From Carex sylvatica (taxonomy: Eukaryota; Streptophyta; Magnoliopsida; Poales; Cyperaceae), in the NCBI GenBank assembly GCA_964058845.1, contig CAXKVR010000076.1, positions 310,001-374,000 on the forward strand: a DNA stretch of 64,000 nucleotides, read 5' to 3'. Shown here one piece after another: positions 47,032-61,011 of the stretch. The notes under the pieces are model-generated. The model was not told where the DNA came from and ran no database searches. It was given only the letters and a program-made list of their open reading frames with translations. The stretch's first letter is position 1; each line of letters begins with the position of its first letter. The translations under genes were made by a program, and so were the position numbers.

Positions 47032-47867
47032 TCAATCGGCTAGCAGCAATATATACTATTCTCTTTGAAACATTTAAACCCTCTTTATTTATAGTTATAT
47101 TATGAAGATAGTGTTCTGACTTCTGATACATTATATGCCGCACTAAACATATAAAAGTAAATATTTATATTTATATTTAATCTTAGAATTTACTTTCAAT
47201 CTCGCTTCACTATTGGATTCGTTTCTTCGATCGCCGCTGTATTTTGACAACGATCGGATCTACTTACCGTCACGTTCTGATTGAGATGAAAACTCTACAC
47301 TCCGAGCTCTGACATTACCACACTCTCGGCTCCAATCAGCTCCGCTCGGCACTAATCTCTACCCTCTCGCTCCACGACCGAATCCACTTCTTCAACCGCT
47401 ATTGCGCTCCGACGACGACCGGATCTATTTACCATCGCACTTCGACCGAGATTGAACTCTACGCTCTGAGCTCTGACGATATCATACTTTCGTCTCTGCT
47501 CAGCTCCGGTTCCTCCCCTCTCTCATTCTCCTCTCCGTTTAAGAAGATAGTAGCGAGAGAGGGGAGATGTTGCGTCGGAAATGAGATCTAAAAGAAGTGA
47601 AAATAATAAAGTTGGATGAAAGTTGATAAAGAGATGGAGTGGAGATGAAGTGGAAGAGAAAAGAGGTGGCAGCTGACCTAATCGCCAGAAGTGGAAAAAA
47701 GATTTTTGATGTATTTCTAAAACAAAATCAAGACTAGTATTGTTAACTTGATTGGGAGTTGTGATGTCGCATACTTTTAATACATTCAGATACATTGTAA
47801 ATTTGTAATGCGATTGAGAGAAGGATGTTATACAATTTTAATATTTCTCGGTATATTATTATATCTT
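47032..47867. other. Spacer with imperfect tandem duplication, unit 3
   Basis: No gene seen. Internal duplication at about 47213-47519. Confidence 0.55.
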
Positions 47868-47937
47868 GTTTTTTTTTTATAAAAGGCAATATAGTCCGTT
47901 TCATATGAGAAACTAAGGAGTTAATTTATAATAGTGT

Positions 47938-50900
47938 CTAATACGGAGATAGCCCTAGTTTAATTGTCCATGCAAACATCAAATTGGAGCAAAAAACATA
48001 TGCTCTGTTCTTAACAATCCACCAAAAAATTGATACTGAAAGATAACTAATCCATACAATGGATCGAAAAAAAATGTCACAGCTGTCTTCATCTTTAATG
48101 CGCTGGAGACCCAGCAGCTCCATCTAGTGCTAGCATTCCTATCCCATCAGCTTGCAGTCCTATGCCATCTTGCAGGTACAATGGTGACTGGCTAGCATAT
48201 GGATCCCACACACGAATTGGAATAGCCTCGATGTCTATCGGCAACCATTCCTCGGCCACTTGTTTGATTTTCTTAGACAAAGATCCTGACCAATATTGAA
48301 AAAGGGAAATAATAAGTAAGCTAAGAGATCGAATTGACCTAATCGAGGTATCTTGAAATATGAGGGCATTCCTATGTTTCCATAAGTATGCATATGATAT
48401 AAACTTTGGACTGAAAATTTTCCAGATGTGTCCCATCTCCAAGCTATTTTATCTACGTTATGAGTAAAACTAGAAGAGCTAATTAATGCTAACAATTGTT
48501 AACATTCCTTAAGTAAAACTCCACTTAAAATTCTAGTAAACTTCAATGCACTCCCTTGAGAATTGATAACAGCTGTGATAGTTAGATTAGGTGTAGAACA
48601 AATTTTATACAATTCCGGAACAAGGGAAACTAAACTACAATTACCAACCCATATAGTATGCCAAAAAGATAGGGAAGAGTGGTTACTAGGTTCAAATGTA
48701 ACACTAATTTTACCTATATTTTCTAATTTCATAATTTCTTTCCAAAAGGGAGACCAATTCAGTTGGTTGTTGTCTGAACCATACTTGGACTGTATAACTG
48801 TTTTCCATAATCCTTGATAAGAATTATCATAGAATTTCCACCACCACTTCGATCGGATCCATTCCAAAGAAATCTATTTCTAATTGAATTGATTTTTCTA
48901 AGTATAGTTTTTGGAGCCCTATAAACCGATAATGTGTATAATGGAATAGCTGACAGTACGAAATTCAGAAGAGTAAGCCTACCTCTTATTGATAATAATT
49001 GGCCTTTTCAATTTTGTAATATATTCTCGACTTTATCTACGAGGAATTGCCATTCATCCATACTTAATTTTTGTTTATGTAAAGGTAATCCTAGGTATTT
49101 AAATACAAAGCTCCCTACTTTAAATTGGAAAGTTTATGCAAAAAGATTGCCATCTGTGTGTATATGATACAATTCAGTTTTCAGTAGGTTCATTGTGATT
49201 CCAGAAAGTGTCTCAAAACTTTTCATACCCCACCATGCTGATTCCACATTTTTATGATTAGCTTGTAAAAAAAAGATTGTGTCATCAGCATAATGACAAT
49301 TGGTTATTGACTTACCATCTAAACAATAGAGGCCTAATCCTATCAATTTATTGGCTTGTCTACCCTTATGAAATTTTTTGCACAATGTGTCAGCGGCCAA
49401 GATAAAGTGGAAAAGGGGACAAAGGATCCCCTTGCCGGACACCTCGTTGGCAGTAAAAATATTGTGTATATTCCTCATTAAAGTTAATACAAGACTGTGA
49501 ACTATATAACTATATATCCACTTTTCCCCAAATTCTCTACTAGTAAGTATTTCTAGAATATAATCCCAGTTAATCTTATCGTACGTTTTCTCGAAATCTA
49601 CTTTTATAACTACCCCAGGGCTTTGTTGGATTTAGCATGAGTGCATTAATTCTTGACTAAGGACTACATTATCTAATATATATCTATTTTTTAAAAAGAC
49701 AGATTGACTATGATCAATGATTCTACTCATAACTTTGTCTAATCTAGAAGTAAGCATCTTAGATATAATTTTAAAACTACAGTTTACTAAGCTTATTAGC
49801 CTATACTTAGTGATTACTAATGCATCCCTTTCCTTTGGGATTAAGCATATCGCAGATTTATTAATTTTATGAAGGTTCAATCTATGATGAAAGAAATGAG
49901 AACACAACACCATCAGATCAGATTTGATAATCTCCCAAAATGTTTGATAGAATAGGAATGAAAATCCATCTGGGCCAGGAGCCCCCTGTGCCAAAGAATC
50001 AAAAATAGCATTTTTGATTTCTTGGTCAGTAATTTCCATTTCTAAAAAAAAAAATTCTAATGGAGTGATCCGGTCTTGCGCATCCCAAAATTGTGAGTCT
50101 AAATGTGCATATTTAACCCCTGGTTGACCTAAGAGATTTTTATAGAAATCTATTGCATGCTTTTTCATAGTTCCTACATTAGTGGTATGTATACCATCTA
50201 TTTCTAAAGCATTAATTCTATTTTTCCTACTTCTATTCGACGCAACTACATGAAAAAATTTAGTGTTCTGGTCTCCTGCCTCTAGCCACTTTTGTTTCGA
50301 TCTATTTTTCCAATATATTTCCTCTTCTAAATAAATCTAGTCAAGTTGACTTTTAAGTGAAGCACAATTTAAGTATTCTTCTTCAGATAGGTCTTGTGTT
50401 TCCTACACTATATCCAATCTATGAATTTCGCGAATTAACATTTGTTTCTGTTTCTTTTTTGCTCCATAATAGTTTCTAGCCCAGCCCCTTATTTTTTGTT
50501 TTAAATGTTTTAATTTGTTAGTCCAACTGAGCGCTACATTATCATAGTCTAATGTGTATTCATTCCACTATTTTATAATTAAATCCTTAAATCCCTCTTG
50601 ATCAATCCATTTTGGCTCGAACCTAAAATGACATGAGGGGAAAGCAGAAGCCTTACACATTTGGAATATTAACAGACAATGGCCCGAACTACTGCTATGT
50701 AAATCGATGATTTTGCTATCTGTATACGTGTTATCCCAAGTAAGAGAGGTAAAGATTCTATCCAATAAAGCAAATCGATTCCCACTGTGCCAAGTATATT
50801 TACGAGACGAAAGTTTATGTTCTACTAATGAATGTCTATTTATAAAATAATTAAAATCTGCACTAATACCTACATCAAAGTGTGCCATTTTAAGAGTTCT

Positions 50901-51185
50901 AATCACTGGTCCATATACAATTGTTAGTTGCCATTGAGTGGAGTCAACTTTATTTTCTAGGATAACATCTAAGTAGAATTTATGTAAATGGTAGTGTAGT
51001 ACCCTAAATTTATTACTATCACAGCCAAAGAGTATTCCTCCCGAGCGTCCTATTGATGATACCCACTGCCATTCATCTATTTTATGCGATATAGCTCTTA
51101 AAAATCTCAATGAAAAATCTTCCTTTTTAGTTTCTTGAATGGCCACTATACCTATGTGTTGGTCTTTAACTAACTCATGCAACAC
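47938..51185 (-). pseudogene. LINE ORF2 remnant, unit 3
   Basis: Endonuclease, reverse transcriptase (YADD present) and zinc-finger remnants with the same stops as the other units. Private Pro-to-Ser (GKFSVQS) and Ser-to-Phe changes near 48414. Confidence 0.85.
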
Positions 51186-51291
51186 TTATTTTTTCCTACT
51201 TGAATTCAATCCTCTACAATTCCAATTTAATAAATTCATCTATCAAACTTATCTCCACTAGTAACTATAATGGCAGTAGAATCTAAGATAT

Positions 51292-52569
51292 CTAATGTAA
51301 GTCGAAAAGGAGTGTGTTCTTGCTTACCGATTGTAAAATATTTGATACTACAGTTTCAAAGTTACTCCTATCCATTTGCTGTATTGCTTCTATAATAGGG
51401 ATTCGATCAGATTGAGTATGGCCTAATTGTATTTTATATACATTAAAAAGATTACTAACTTCATCAGGTGTTAGTATATTATAAGGGAAGCTAGCTAGTA
51501 AAGGATTACCTGTAGAGCTGCTATATCCTATCTCTTTGTCTCTAACTCTCTTAACAGCCTTACTCATGGTAGAAGATGGGTCGGCCTTTGCCTGTACTCG
51601 CAAACTTTTGCGGGGAACTACCATCTTAGGCGCCCTCTTCTTGCTAGACACCTTCCTGTCAGTGAATTCTCTCTTACGAGCAGCCCCCGAAATCATACGA
51701 CAAGGTGTCATCTGACCCTATTCCATGCCCTCATTTGTATTGAGTAAATCCCCATCATCCAAATCAACTCCCTCGACACCTGGCATCAGCTCTTCTTTTA
51801 CAACCAGTTGCATCCCAAACTCAGTGCTGTTTGGATATGGTCGCCTCTTCAAGCAATTTTTGCAGGCATGCACACTTTCAGTTCGTTCATTTTCCACTTC
51901 AATATGGATATCAAAAACTTTGATCTTACCTGACGGTGTGAGTCGCTCAACATAGTGCACGAGAGGGAGTAATTTCTCATCACACACCCCCATTTTAGCT
52001 CAAATAAACCTCCAGTCATACCTTGAGCCAATACCTGGATCTAATTCTAGCAAATGCACTCCCATTGGGTTAAAAACCTTCTCCATTTCGAGCCATGACC
52101 ACTGGAATTTCGAGAATCCAGTGATCCGAACCCATACCTGCTTGAGGTCCATCCCTTCATCAAAGTCGGCCTCCCATGCCAAAATTGGGAACTCTACACC
52201 TGCTAAAATCAGGAATCCTCGAGATGACATGGAATCCAGCCACGCTTTTGTAAGAGCTTGAATGAGATACTGATACTCCGCATAGACTGTTGCGATCCAT
52301 CGATGGCCATCCCTTTTGAACTGATTCTGCAAGAGTCTCTCCACCCGGTCAGGACCCCATCCCGCAATGTCGTCAAGGATGAAACTCTGGTGGAACTGTT
52401 TCTCCATTAATTTCGACTCCGCCGATGGTGTCAGTGTCACGATCGGAGTACACAACTGAGCCATCACGAGAGATCTAGGTTTAGGTCTGTTCTTGAAACT
52501 TTCTCTTCTCACTGCAAGGATGTTCGGATCACGAGGTGGTTTTAGAGGTGGTGTTGGCGGGAAGATCAA
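51292..52569 (-). pseudogene. LINE ORF1 remnant, unit 3 (longer frame)
   Basis: The first two ORF1 fragments are joined here in a 189-codon frame (52000-52569), because base 52240 is C and the codon is TGG (Trp) rather than TGA. Other private changes include Val-to-Ala (PILAWEAD) and Gly-to-Val (MPGVEG). It still ends in the stop after DWRFI. Confidence 0.7.
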
Positions 52570-52691
52570 TGTAGTCTCTGTGCAACCACGCGCTTTATGT
52601 ACGAATTTGTTTAAACTATATCATATTATTAGTCTCTGTGCAACCATGGGTGTGTATTTACAGATAATTCGTTTACTATATCATATTATTA

Positions 52692-53640
52692 GAATCTTAT
52701 TTTAAACTATCTGATTATGTGTGAACTAGAGTTGGCAACAAATTGACTAATCACGAGTTGGATTCAATTCAAAATCAGCTTGCCACATTTACCGATTGAG
52801 TTGAGTAAGTTGAGATTAAGGACCCAAGTTAAAATTTTAGTTCAAGATCATCACGAGCCAATTCAAAGATGAACCGAACTGACTCATTAGCTCGATTGAT
52901 TTTTGTGGCCACAATCATACCAATTTTTTTAAAAAAAAAACCCATCAAATAAAATATAGTCTGTATCATAAATTCATTTTTCATAGTTTGAACAGTATTC
53001 TTAATTCAAATGCAACTAAGCAAATTAACTAATAAAAAAAATATCTATAGTGCAACTAAGCAAATCAATTATTATAAATTAAGCATGTAACTAAATTTTG
53101 TATATATCAAACTATCAAAGTTTCAAATTCATATAAACATAGTTCACAAAATAAATTGATCATGCATATCAAATTATAAAAGAACACGTGTATCATAAAT
53201 TTGGACAGATTGGTCTGAATTTTGATCCAATGGTTCGCATTCATACTCAAACGGTGAGAGTCAGTCCAGAGTTAACGCAGATGATCCGGACTTGACTTCC
53301 CAATCACCTTTAGTCCCCTGATTTTGAATCTTCTGAGATATCTCAAGCTTTGAGTGTTCTTTAGAAAATCAAAACCGTTAAAATACATTATGCACGAATC
53401 TTAAAGTAAAAATATTACTAACCCCTCTAATAAGAATGGAATCCAGTGCTCTTCAAATTCCTACTCTCCCCTACTATTCTCTCTCTCTCTCCCACGTGTT
53501 CTTCTTTCTCTCTTTTCTTCTCTTTGAAGAAAGAGATAGAGAGAAGAGGAATAGCAAGAGGCTACTTTATAAAAGATAATCAGCAGATATAGATCCCATG
53601 CAATATCCCCGAATAGACACCAAAGTTGAGATATCTCAGA
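52692..53640. other. AT-rich spacer, unit 3, no gene seen
   Basis: Counterpart of 9071-10019. Its first ~330 bp belong to the diverged patch of unit 3. Confidence 0.5.
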
Positions 53641-53845
53641 GTGTATTTGGATGAAGACTTGGGTTAGTGAGAATAGTGAGCTAACTCAACTTTTAGTTGA
53701 GTTAGTAGAATAGCATGCTAACTCACAAAAGACAAACAAAGAATAGTCCATTTTGACTAACCCAAACACATCCAAACGTAAAATAGTAATTTGGAATAGT
53801 AGCTAACCCGGGTTAGCACTATTCTTTGCCTCATCCAAATGCACC
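53641..53845. mobile_element. MITE, 205 bp, unit 3
   Basis: Same element with the CTCAGA duplication. Private A at about 53756. Confidence 0.75.
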
Positions 53846-54316
53846 CTCAGAGAATAGACACTCCAGCCCCCCACACCCCCGAATTCACATCCTCTCTAAT
53901 ACCTGATAAGGGAATTTTTTTTCAATTAGTAGATCTAAACTATTCTTTTTAACTTGGCACGAATCTCAAAGTCCAAAAATACTACCTCTATTGCGGCACA
54001 AGTACCAAACCGGTTGAAATTCAAACCGTAAAGTGAGGGTGATTCTCTGCAATATCAGAGAGGATACGGATTCCCACACCCCCCTCTTTCCCCCCGTTCC
54101 GACCGAATTCTTATCGTCTGCATTAGCTCAAAACTTGAGTTAATGAAGAATGAAATCAAGCAGTTCGATCCGCTTTGGCACAACTATTAAAGAGCACCGT
54201 GCATTCCACCTCTGCACGAATTTATCCAGATCCTGATTGAACGGCCGAGATGAATTAAATCAAATTCTAAGTTAATGCAGAGGATACGAATTCCGACTGA
54301 CACCCCGCGCGACATG

Positions 54317-57300
54317 AATCCATATCCTCCCAGGTACCGTATGAGGGAATCTTTTACAATTACTAAATCTCACCCATTCAAACTAGCCAACGGTTGAGAT
54401 TAATAAATTAAAATATCATGTGTCCCTCACGTGCCAAAAAAGAATCACCATCTCCAGTCTCCATCCCTTCTTTCTGACTCCAAGCAATTCGTGAATTAGG
54501 AATTGACTTCCACTTTCCTGCCTATTTACACCTAGATTCTTTTTCTCCTCCACCATAACCTCTCCATCAAGCCATCTCCGCCCACATTCGTGAATCCGTC
54601 AAAGCCACAATGTCACCTGAGTTCGTCACTAAGGCCAAGATAGTCCTAACATCTCCACTGTCCTCATCCAATTTCTTATGTGTTCTTAAGCATGACAGCT
54701 AATAGTGGATCATAGTGGATTTCTTGATTAGATATGAAATTTGAATTAGATGAAGAAGGATGGGAGTTTTGGAAAAAGTATGGAGAAAAAATAGGTTTCA
54801 CCAATAGAAAGCACTATACCAATTGTAGTCACATTGATGGTCAAATTACTTCAAGGGCATTTGTATGTTCGAATGAGGGTTTTCGTAAAAAGGATAAGCG
54901 AGATGATCAAACGCTGCAACCTGGACATGAGACACGTACTGGTTGTATGATTTGATTGGTACTGAAATTAAATAGAAAATCCAACAAATATGAGGTTAGA
55001 GAGTTCATCGATGCGCATAATCACATCCTTCAACTGCCACAAGCATCTTATCTATTGCCTTGCTTGCGCAAAGTAAGTTTTTCCTAATGCTGTATTTTGA
55101 TCATAATCGGTTGTATAGTCATTGTAGCCCTTTCTTTAGATATGTACTAATTTTTATACTCCTATTCAACAATGGCATAGGATATGTACCGGCTTTATTA
55201 TTTGCTCATACATCTGTGATTATGTAAAGTCTACCAATACTACACTAGTACTGTACCAGCACCAGATAATGAAAAGTAGAAGCCAATAATGTCATATTGT
55301 TATTAGAGGCAAAATAGTCTACTCTAATAAAAAGCTTATAATTTTAAAATATGTAATCTTCTAAAATTAATATGACATGTAGGGAATCATTAAGCACCTA
55401 CATTTAGAATAGATTTATCATTTTTAAATCGATAAATTAATTACAATAGGAAAGTTAATTTTAGCTTATGAAAAAAAAAATGTCAACTCCATGTTGACCG
55501 AGGAAAGGAATTGAATATCACAAAATTTATTCCGATTATTTTGATATATTCTGGTTCTAATCTTTTGTGGACATTATTTATTTTTTTAATATGGTACTCA
55601 TTGGTTTTACTTAATGGGAATAGAAGCTTATGCATCTATAAGCATTTGATGTTTATTTCAATTAAAATTCTACTTCTAAGGTTCAGTCAACTTTATAGTT
55701 TACTTTTTTTCTTTTATTTTTCAAATCTAATTTATTTTGCTAATTTCTCCAAATTTGTTACCTCAAATATTCCACAAAAATTAGTAAATGTTCATCTAAA
55801 TATTCTTTATATGCTATGAAAATTTTAGAAATAAATTCCAAAGGGATAAATATATATGATTTTTTAAAAAAAATGGACAACAATTCCCCTAGATGAACAA
55901 ATGGTTTGTGGTATAGTACTGCTAGTGAATTGTATTAGAGGTACATTCCTCATTTTGATACTTATCAGTCAAGAGAGAATTGGAAAAAGAAATAGCGACT
56001 TAAGTACAAAAGATTTCACAATCACGATATATTTCAAAAGAAGCCAAATATTTTATTTTATTGAATCAAGAAGTAATTTACAACCTAAAATTGTTATCCC
56101 TCTAATTACAATATAAAAAATGTATCTTTTTTTTCACCCCTGTGCGAGCATCCCATATAAGCTCTATGTATGTAGCGAGCATCCTATATAAGCTCTATGT
56201 ATGTAGCACTGCTCTATTCATGCTTTTAGTTGCTTAGAATTTAGGAAGTCTTTTTCCTTGATATTGTAACATGCTTGATTAAATTCCTCGTATGTTAAAG
56301 AGAGTAATCTATTGTTGTATCCATTTGCTTCATCAGCTCAATCATTGCCTAAAGTAGGAGCAAGGCAAAAATATTAGATCTTCATAAAATTTGACAAAAT
56401 TATCCACATATAGCATTGACAAAATAGGAGCAGACAAAAACAACTAACCAGGTCTGAGATTGTCATTTTCTGATTCACTTGTTGAATTAAACGGTATAAT
56501 AATGGAAAGAAACTTATATATAAATGAGAATAAAAATAGACGAACCAAACCAATAAATTGAATAGCATGATATAGACAATATAGATGTGCACTATATCAT
56601 AAAATAGTGCAGCATAACCATATAAATCCATGTCAAGAAAAATCCATTGTGTTATTAGAAACATTAGATCTTCATTGGAGTTAATATTATTACTTATAAA
56701 TATATTAATCTCTCCTAATAAGCTGCACAATGACAAAGTCCGTATCAGATGTCTGTCAATCAAAAATGTATAGCTTTGAAAAAACATCTCTTCTTTATTG
56801 CTTATCTATATGAAGCTAATAAGTGAAATGCTACTATGCTTCGAAGACAAAATATTGAGGCCTAATTGCTAGATTGGGGAAAAAAGTTTCATCTCAAAAG
56901 TTCCCTTCGGTGAGAAACTGTATTGACATGAACCAATCAAATTGCAAATTGTGAGCTAAACAAGAACAGAAGTTCACATGTAAAATAATTCACTACAAAA
57001 GAAGAAGATAAATGACATACCTAAGACCTAATTCCTCCGGGTTGAAAATTGATAGATTGATCTTAACAATTTCTGAAAATTAAGCAAAAATGAATACAAT
57101 TGTAACAAGCCGTGAGAAATTAGACACAAATTCTTTAAAAAAAACGTTACACACCAATTGAAGCAGAGTGCGACAAAGCGGAGTGCTTAGGTGGAGGAGC
57201 AAGTTACTGACAACGATCGAGATTGAGGGAGAAAGTAGCCCGGCTCAGTCGAGATGCAGCAAGAAAGACAGAGAAGGCAGAGAGGAGCGATATGAGGTGC

Positions 57301-57536
57301 TTGAACAAGTGCTGCTTGAAGAGAACGAGAGGATGGAGATGCGTCTGAGGAAAAGGCGCTGATCAAATTTGGAGTCAGAGAGAAGGAATGGAGACTGGAG
57401 AGGGTGATTCTTTTTTTGCATGTGAGAGACACATGATATTTTAATTTATTTAATCTCAACCGTTGGCTAGTTTGAATGGGTGAGATTTAATAATTGTAAA
57501 AGATTCCCTTATACGGTACCTGGGAGGATATGGATT
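54317..57536. mobile_element. Mutator-like element with long TIRs, unit 3
   Basis: TIRs at 54317-54483 and 57369-57536. Interior as in unit 1, with a T/A shift in the homopolymer at 55861. Confidence 0.75.
54734..55072 (+). pseudogene. FAR1 domain remnant, unit 3
   Basis: Same frame and in-frame TGA (54953-54955). One private Gly-to-Ala change (SRAFVC). Confidence 0.75.
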
Positions 57537-57601
57537 TGCGTGACATAACATCTCCTGCCTAAGGGCTTATTCTAAAAAAAAAAATAACCTCTCCCTCTCA
57601 C

Positions 57602-57804
57602 CCGACTTCTCTTCGCCGCCCTCTCCCTGTCGCACACAACCTTTCCCCGACCCCGTACTTTCCAGTTTCTGTCTCTCAAGATCGTGTTGAAATTCTGTAG
57701 CGCTCCTTCCGTCCTTTCCTCTTCGAGCAAGCTTGGCGAATCCCTACACGCCATTCATTCTCGCGCTGAAACTCTAACCCGTGCCATGGCTCCTTGATTT
57801 ACAG
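57602..57804 (+). other. Exon-like fragment (exon 1) beside gene B, unit 3
   Basis: Counterpart of 13981-14183. The following intron has a one-base deletion near 57860. Confidence 0.4.
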
Positions 57805-58010
57805 GTACGCCATTCATTGCTTATTTCATTTCATTTTTTCAAATGTGTCAGATTTTGATTACTGCTACGCCGTTCCTTGTGCACAAGTTAATAATTTTCA
57901 CTTAGACGAAGAACGGTTGAAAGTTGGATCTATAACTGGAAGTAAACATCATGATAGTTAAGGAAGAACACAATTCATAAGTTAATCTGTCAAATGAAAT
58001 TTCTTTACAG

Positions 58011-58093
58011 ATTAGATAACACAAATCCTTTGCAACTGGTCACTGGTCAGGCCATCTGGTACAAGAAATGAGGAGCAAGGGCGGTTGATCAAG
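58011..58093 (+). other. Exon-like fragment (exon 2) beside gene B, unit 3
   Basis: Counterpart of 14391-14473; acceptor ends at 58010. Confidence 0.4.
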
Positions 58094-58404
58094 GTTTGCT
58101 ATTTTTGGTTTTTATATATATTTTAAGGCTGCAGTAATTAACAATGAAATTATAATCAAAGAATGAACCAAGCAAGTGTAATCTAATCAATCCAGAGGCA
58201 ACAACAGTAAGTATTAATTGTAAGATACTTGTGGTTATTGAAGCATTTATTCACTCATGCAAACATGCCCCAGAGGCAAGGTTTTGTTATTGAAATAACA
58301 GATTACAAACTAAATTTGAATCGTAAACAATTTATTACATATCATGTGAAAGTGAGAAAATTAGCAGATTATTTCCTCATTTACAAAAGAATTATGAAGA
58401 TTGA

Positions 58405-59070
58405 TTAGCTGCTATTGGAGAACTGAGCCTGGAGCCAGTCAACAGTCTTCTTATCAAGTTGAAACGCCTTGGTTAGCACATCATCAGAAATAGGTAGGTT
58501 TGACCCAAAGACAGCCTTTGCGACAGTGATCAAGCCTGGGTTTTGGCTACTCAGACCCGCAAATGCAACGGCAGGGACATGTCCAATGTTGAACTGGAAA
58601 TGGATGAGTCCCTTGGGAAAAACAAAGGCATCACCCTTGTTCAACACCTTGGAAAAGAGCTTGAAGTCGGGGGATGACGTCACAAAACCGACATAGAGAG
58701 TGCCCTCCATGACGGTGAGCACTTCAGTTGCTCTGGGGTGGGTGTGTGGTGGGTTGAGGCCGCCGTTGGGTGCAAAGTCAAGACGAGCAATGGAAATTCC
58801 CAGGGTGTTGAGTCCGGCAATCTTTTGGACATTGAGTAGGGTGACGTTTGACCCGGGATTCTTACTTGTGTCGCCGGCCTTGTCGAGTCCTGAGAAGAAG
58901 AAGTCTTCTGGTTTCACATCAGTTGGGTTCTTGCAAACTAAACCGTTCACAAATACTGGAGAGCTATTGTCAGCAACACAGAAATCTTGAAGTGGGCTGG
59001 GATCAGAAGCAAATGCTTGAGATGAGACCAAGGCAAGCAAAGTGAAGAGAAAAAATGTACTGGAAGCCAT
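58405..59070 (-). CDS. Germin-like protein B, unit 3
   Basis: 221 aa, identical to the other B proteins; ATG at 59070 and all four metal ligands retained. Confidence 0.95.
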   Translation of the reverse strand: MASSTFFLFTLLALVSSQAFASDPSPLQDFCVADNSSPVFVNGLVCKNPTDVKPEDFFFSGLDKAGDTSKNPGSNVTLLNVQKIAGLNTLGISIARLDFAPNGGLNPPHTHPRATEVLTVMEGTLYVGFVTSSPDFKLFSKVLNKGDAFVFPKGLIHFQFNIGHVPAVAFAGLSSQNPGLITVAKAVFGSNLPISDDVLTKAFQLDKKTVDWLQAQFSNSS

Positions 59071-59155
59071 TTTCGTTCAAGTATCTAAACTTGTGTTAGC
59101 TTCTGATTTATTTAGGCAAATTGGTAGTTGGTTATACAATGACCAATGCTTGTAT

Positions 59156-59325
59156 AGGTATTTATAGTAGTGGGTGCTTCAAGAATTCCTCACGATTTGG
59201 AAATAAAATAATTGAAGCTTTAGGCTAATTTGTCCAGGTTTGAAATGTTCTCTGTGAATTGGTCAAGGGCTAAAATTTCATCTCACTATACTTGGGCCTA
59301 TTAAATGGAGATGATGGGGTCAATT
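59156..59325 (-). promoter_or_regulatory. Promoter of germin-like gene B, unit 3
   Basis: TATA at 59159-59167; W-box cores at 59261-59266 and 59318-59323. Confidence 0.6.
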
Positions 59326-59455
59326 AAAGATGTAGACAACTTCAATCTGAGGTATATTAAACAAAGTGTTTTCAAATAGATGGTCCCGCTCTTACGAATG
59401 AAGCAATCACCTATTTTAGTTTTGTTGGGAAAAGTTGGAGTACGTAGAATGTTGT

Positions 59456-60457
59456 AGCCAGGATTTTTGTCAAAAATCTTCATGCTACAATTAAGAAAAA
59501 GAGTATATATGGTTGCAAAAAAAAAATTGGCAAATTAAAATTGTTAAATTAGAGTTGCCAATTAATTTGACATTTTTATTAACTTCTTGCAGTTAGCACG
59601 CAGTATCAATCACAAGTTGCAATTTTAAAATTGACTTCTCTTCGATCTCCTTCGTGTTTTGACTCACTATAAGAAGAGAGATGTATTTTCAGTCGTTATG
59701 TTTATTTTAACCTAAGTATATTTTTAATTTTATAGTTATTTAAAAAATAGTTTTATGACTAATTTTTTAATCAATTTTGTATTACTTATTGCTTTATGAG
59801 ACTTTAGATAATATTGATAATTATTAGAAATATAAAATATATATTTTTTTTTAAAAACATTATGTATGATAGCTTTCGTTATAGCTATGTTTCTTGCAAT
59901 AGCTTTTTTTTAGTCTTTCCGCTATAACAGGATAAAACCTTGAACATTATAGATTGCTTGTTTATTAGTTTTTAATACAATTTTAATGTCACTCGGTATT
60001 TTATATCATGTTAAAGATGAATTGTTCAAATTTTAAATAATTCAACTAATGATAAAACTTGTATCAAATTTCCTTACCTTTTATACATCCAGTATCTATC
60101 TATGTAATATGTGTGCGTGTAAATATAGAGTCCGTAACTCTGTTTACTATCATATTATTTGAATTTCAGCCTAAATTATTTGATTCTGCCAACCGTTGGA
60201 TCCGTGCGGATCAGAGCTGGATCGGTAAAAAAACAATAGCACCCCAATCGCTCTCAGTCCGACGAGAGAGAATTCATATCACATGAGCTAATCTGAAACG
60301 AGAATTTGAATCCAGTCCATTTGATTTTAATGACACAATCTTAAAGAGACCGCCGTAAATTATAAACTTGGACTGGATTGAATCGGATTCTCATCGGACG
60401 GTCCAAATTCAAACTCAAACAATAAGCGTTAATGCAGAGGATCCGAACTCCACACTT
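59456..60457. other. AT-rich spacer, unit 3, no gene seen
   Basis: Counterpart of 15836-16837, no private features noticed. Confidence 0.5.
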
Positions 60458-60706
60458 CTCTGTTTGGCTCTTTCCTCCTCTCTCGACCCCCTTTCGCCGC
60501 GCTTGTCCTTGTCTCACACAACCTCTCCTCGACCCCCACCTATTCTCCGTACTTTTCAATTTCTCTCTCTCTCTCTCTCTCTCTCTCACGATCGTGCTGA
60601 AACTATGTAGCGCTCATGCCGCCATTTCCTTCTCGAGCCAGGTTGGCGAAACCCTAGAGGCCGTCGCGCCGAACTCTGACCCACGCTAAGGCTCCTTGAT
60701 TTAATG
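60458..60706 (+). other. Exon-like fragment (exon 1), second copy, unit 3
   Basis: Counterpart of 16838-17086. Its presumed exon 2 is at 63152 in unit 4. Confidence 0.4.
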
Positions 60707-60867
60707 GTACGACGTTCATTGCTTAATTTTTTTGTCATATTTTGATTTACTGGTACACTGTTCCTTGCGCACAAGTTAGTAATTTTCTTGTCGACGAAGA
60801 GCACGCCAAAGTTTGGTTTATAGATGGAAAAAAACATCAAGAATAGTTAAAGAAGAGCACAATACAG

Positions 60868-61011
60868 TGGATCAACATTTTTCAGATTGGATTTTTCGCA
60901 GTTGTAAAAAAAATTAATATATTTCTTTGTGTTATTGAAAAAAAATAAAAATGCTTGAATTCTGAGTTATTGATCCCGGTTCAAAAGTCACTTCTAGGTA
61001 ATACATAAAGA
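60868..61011. repeat. Foldback left-arm fragment, unit 3
   Basis: Counterpart of 17248-17391, also without the hAT-like insertion. Confidence 0.7.

Larger units (their letters stand above)
47868..52682 (-). mobile_element. L1-type LINE, decayed, unit 3
   Basis: Same element as in units 1 and 2. Its 5' part (from about 51476) is unusually diverged from the other two copies, while its 3' part (47868-51470) is nearly identical to them. Confidence 0.85.
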
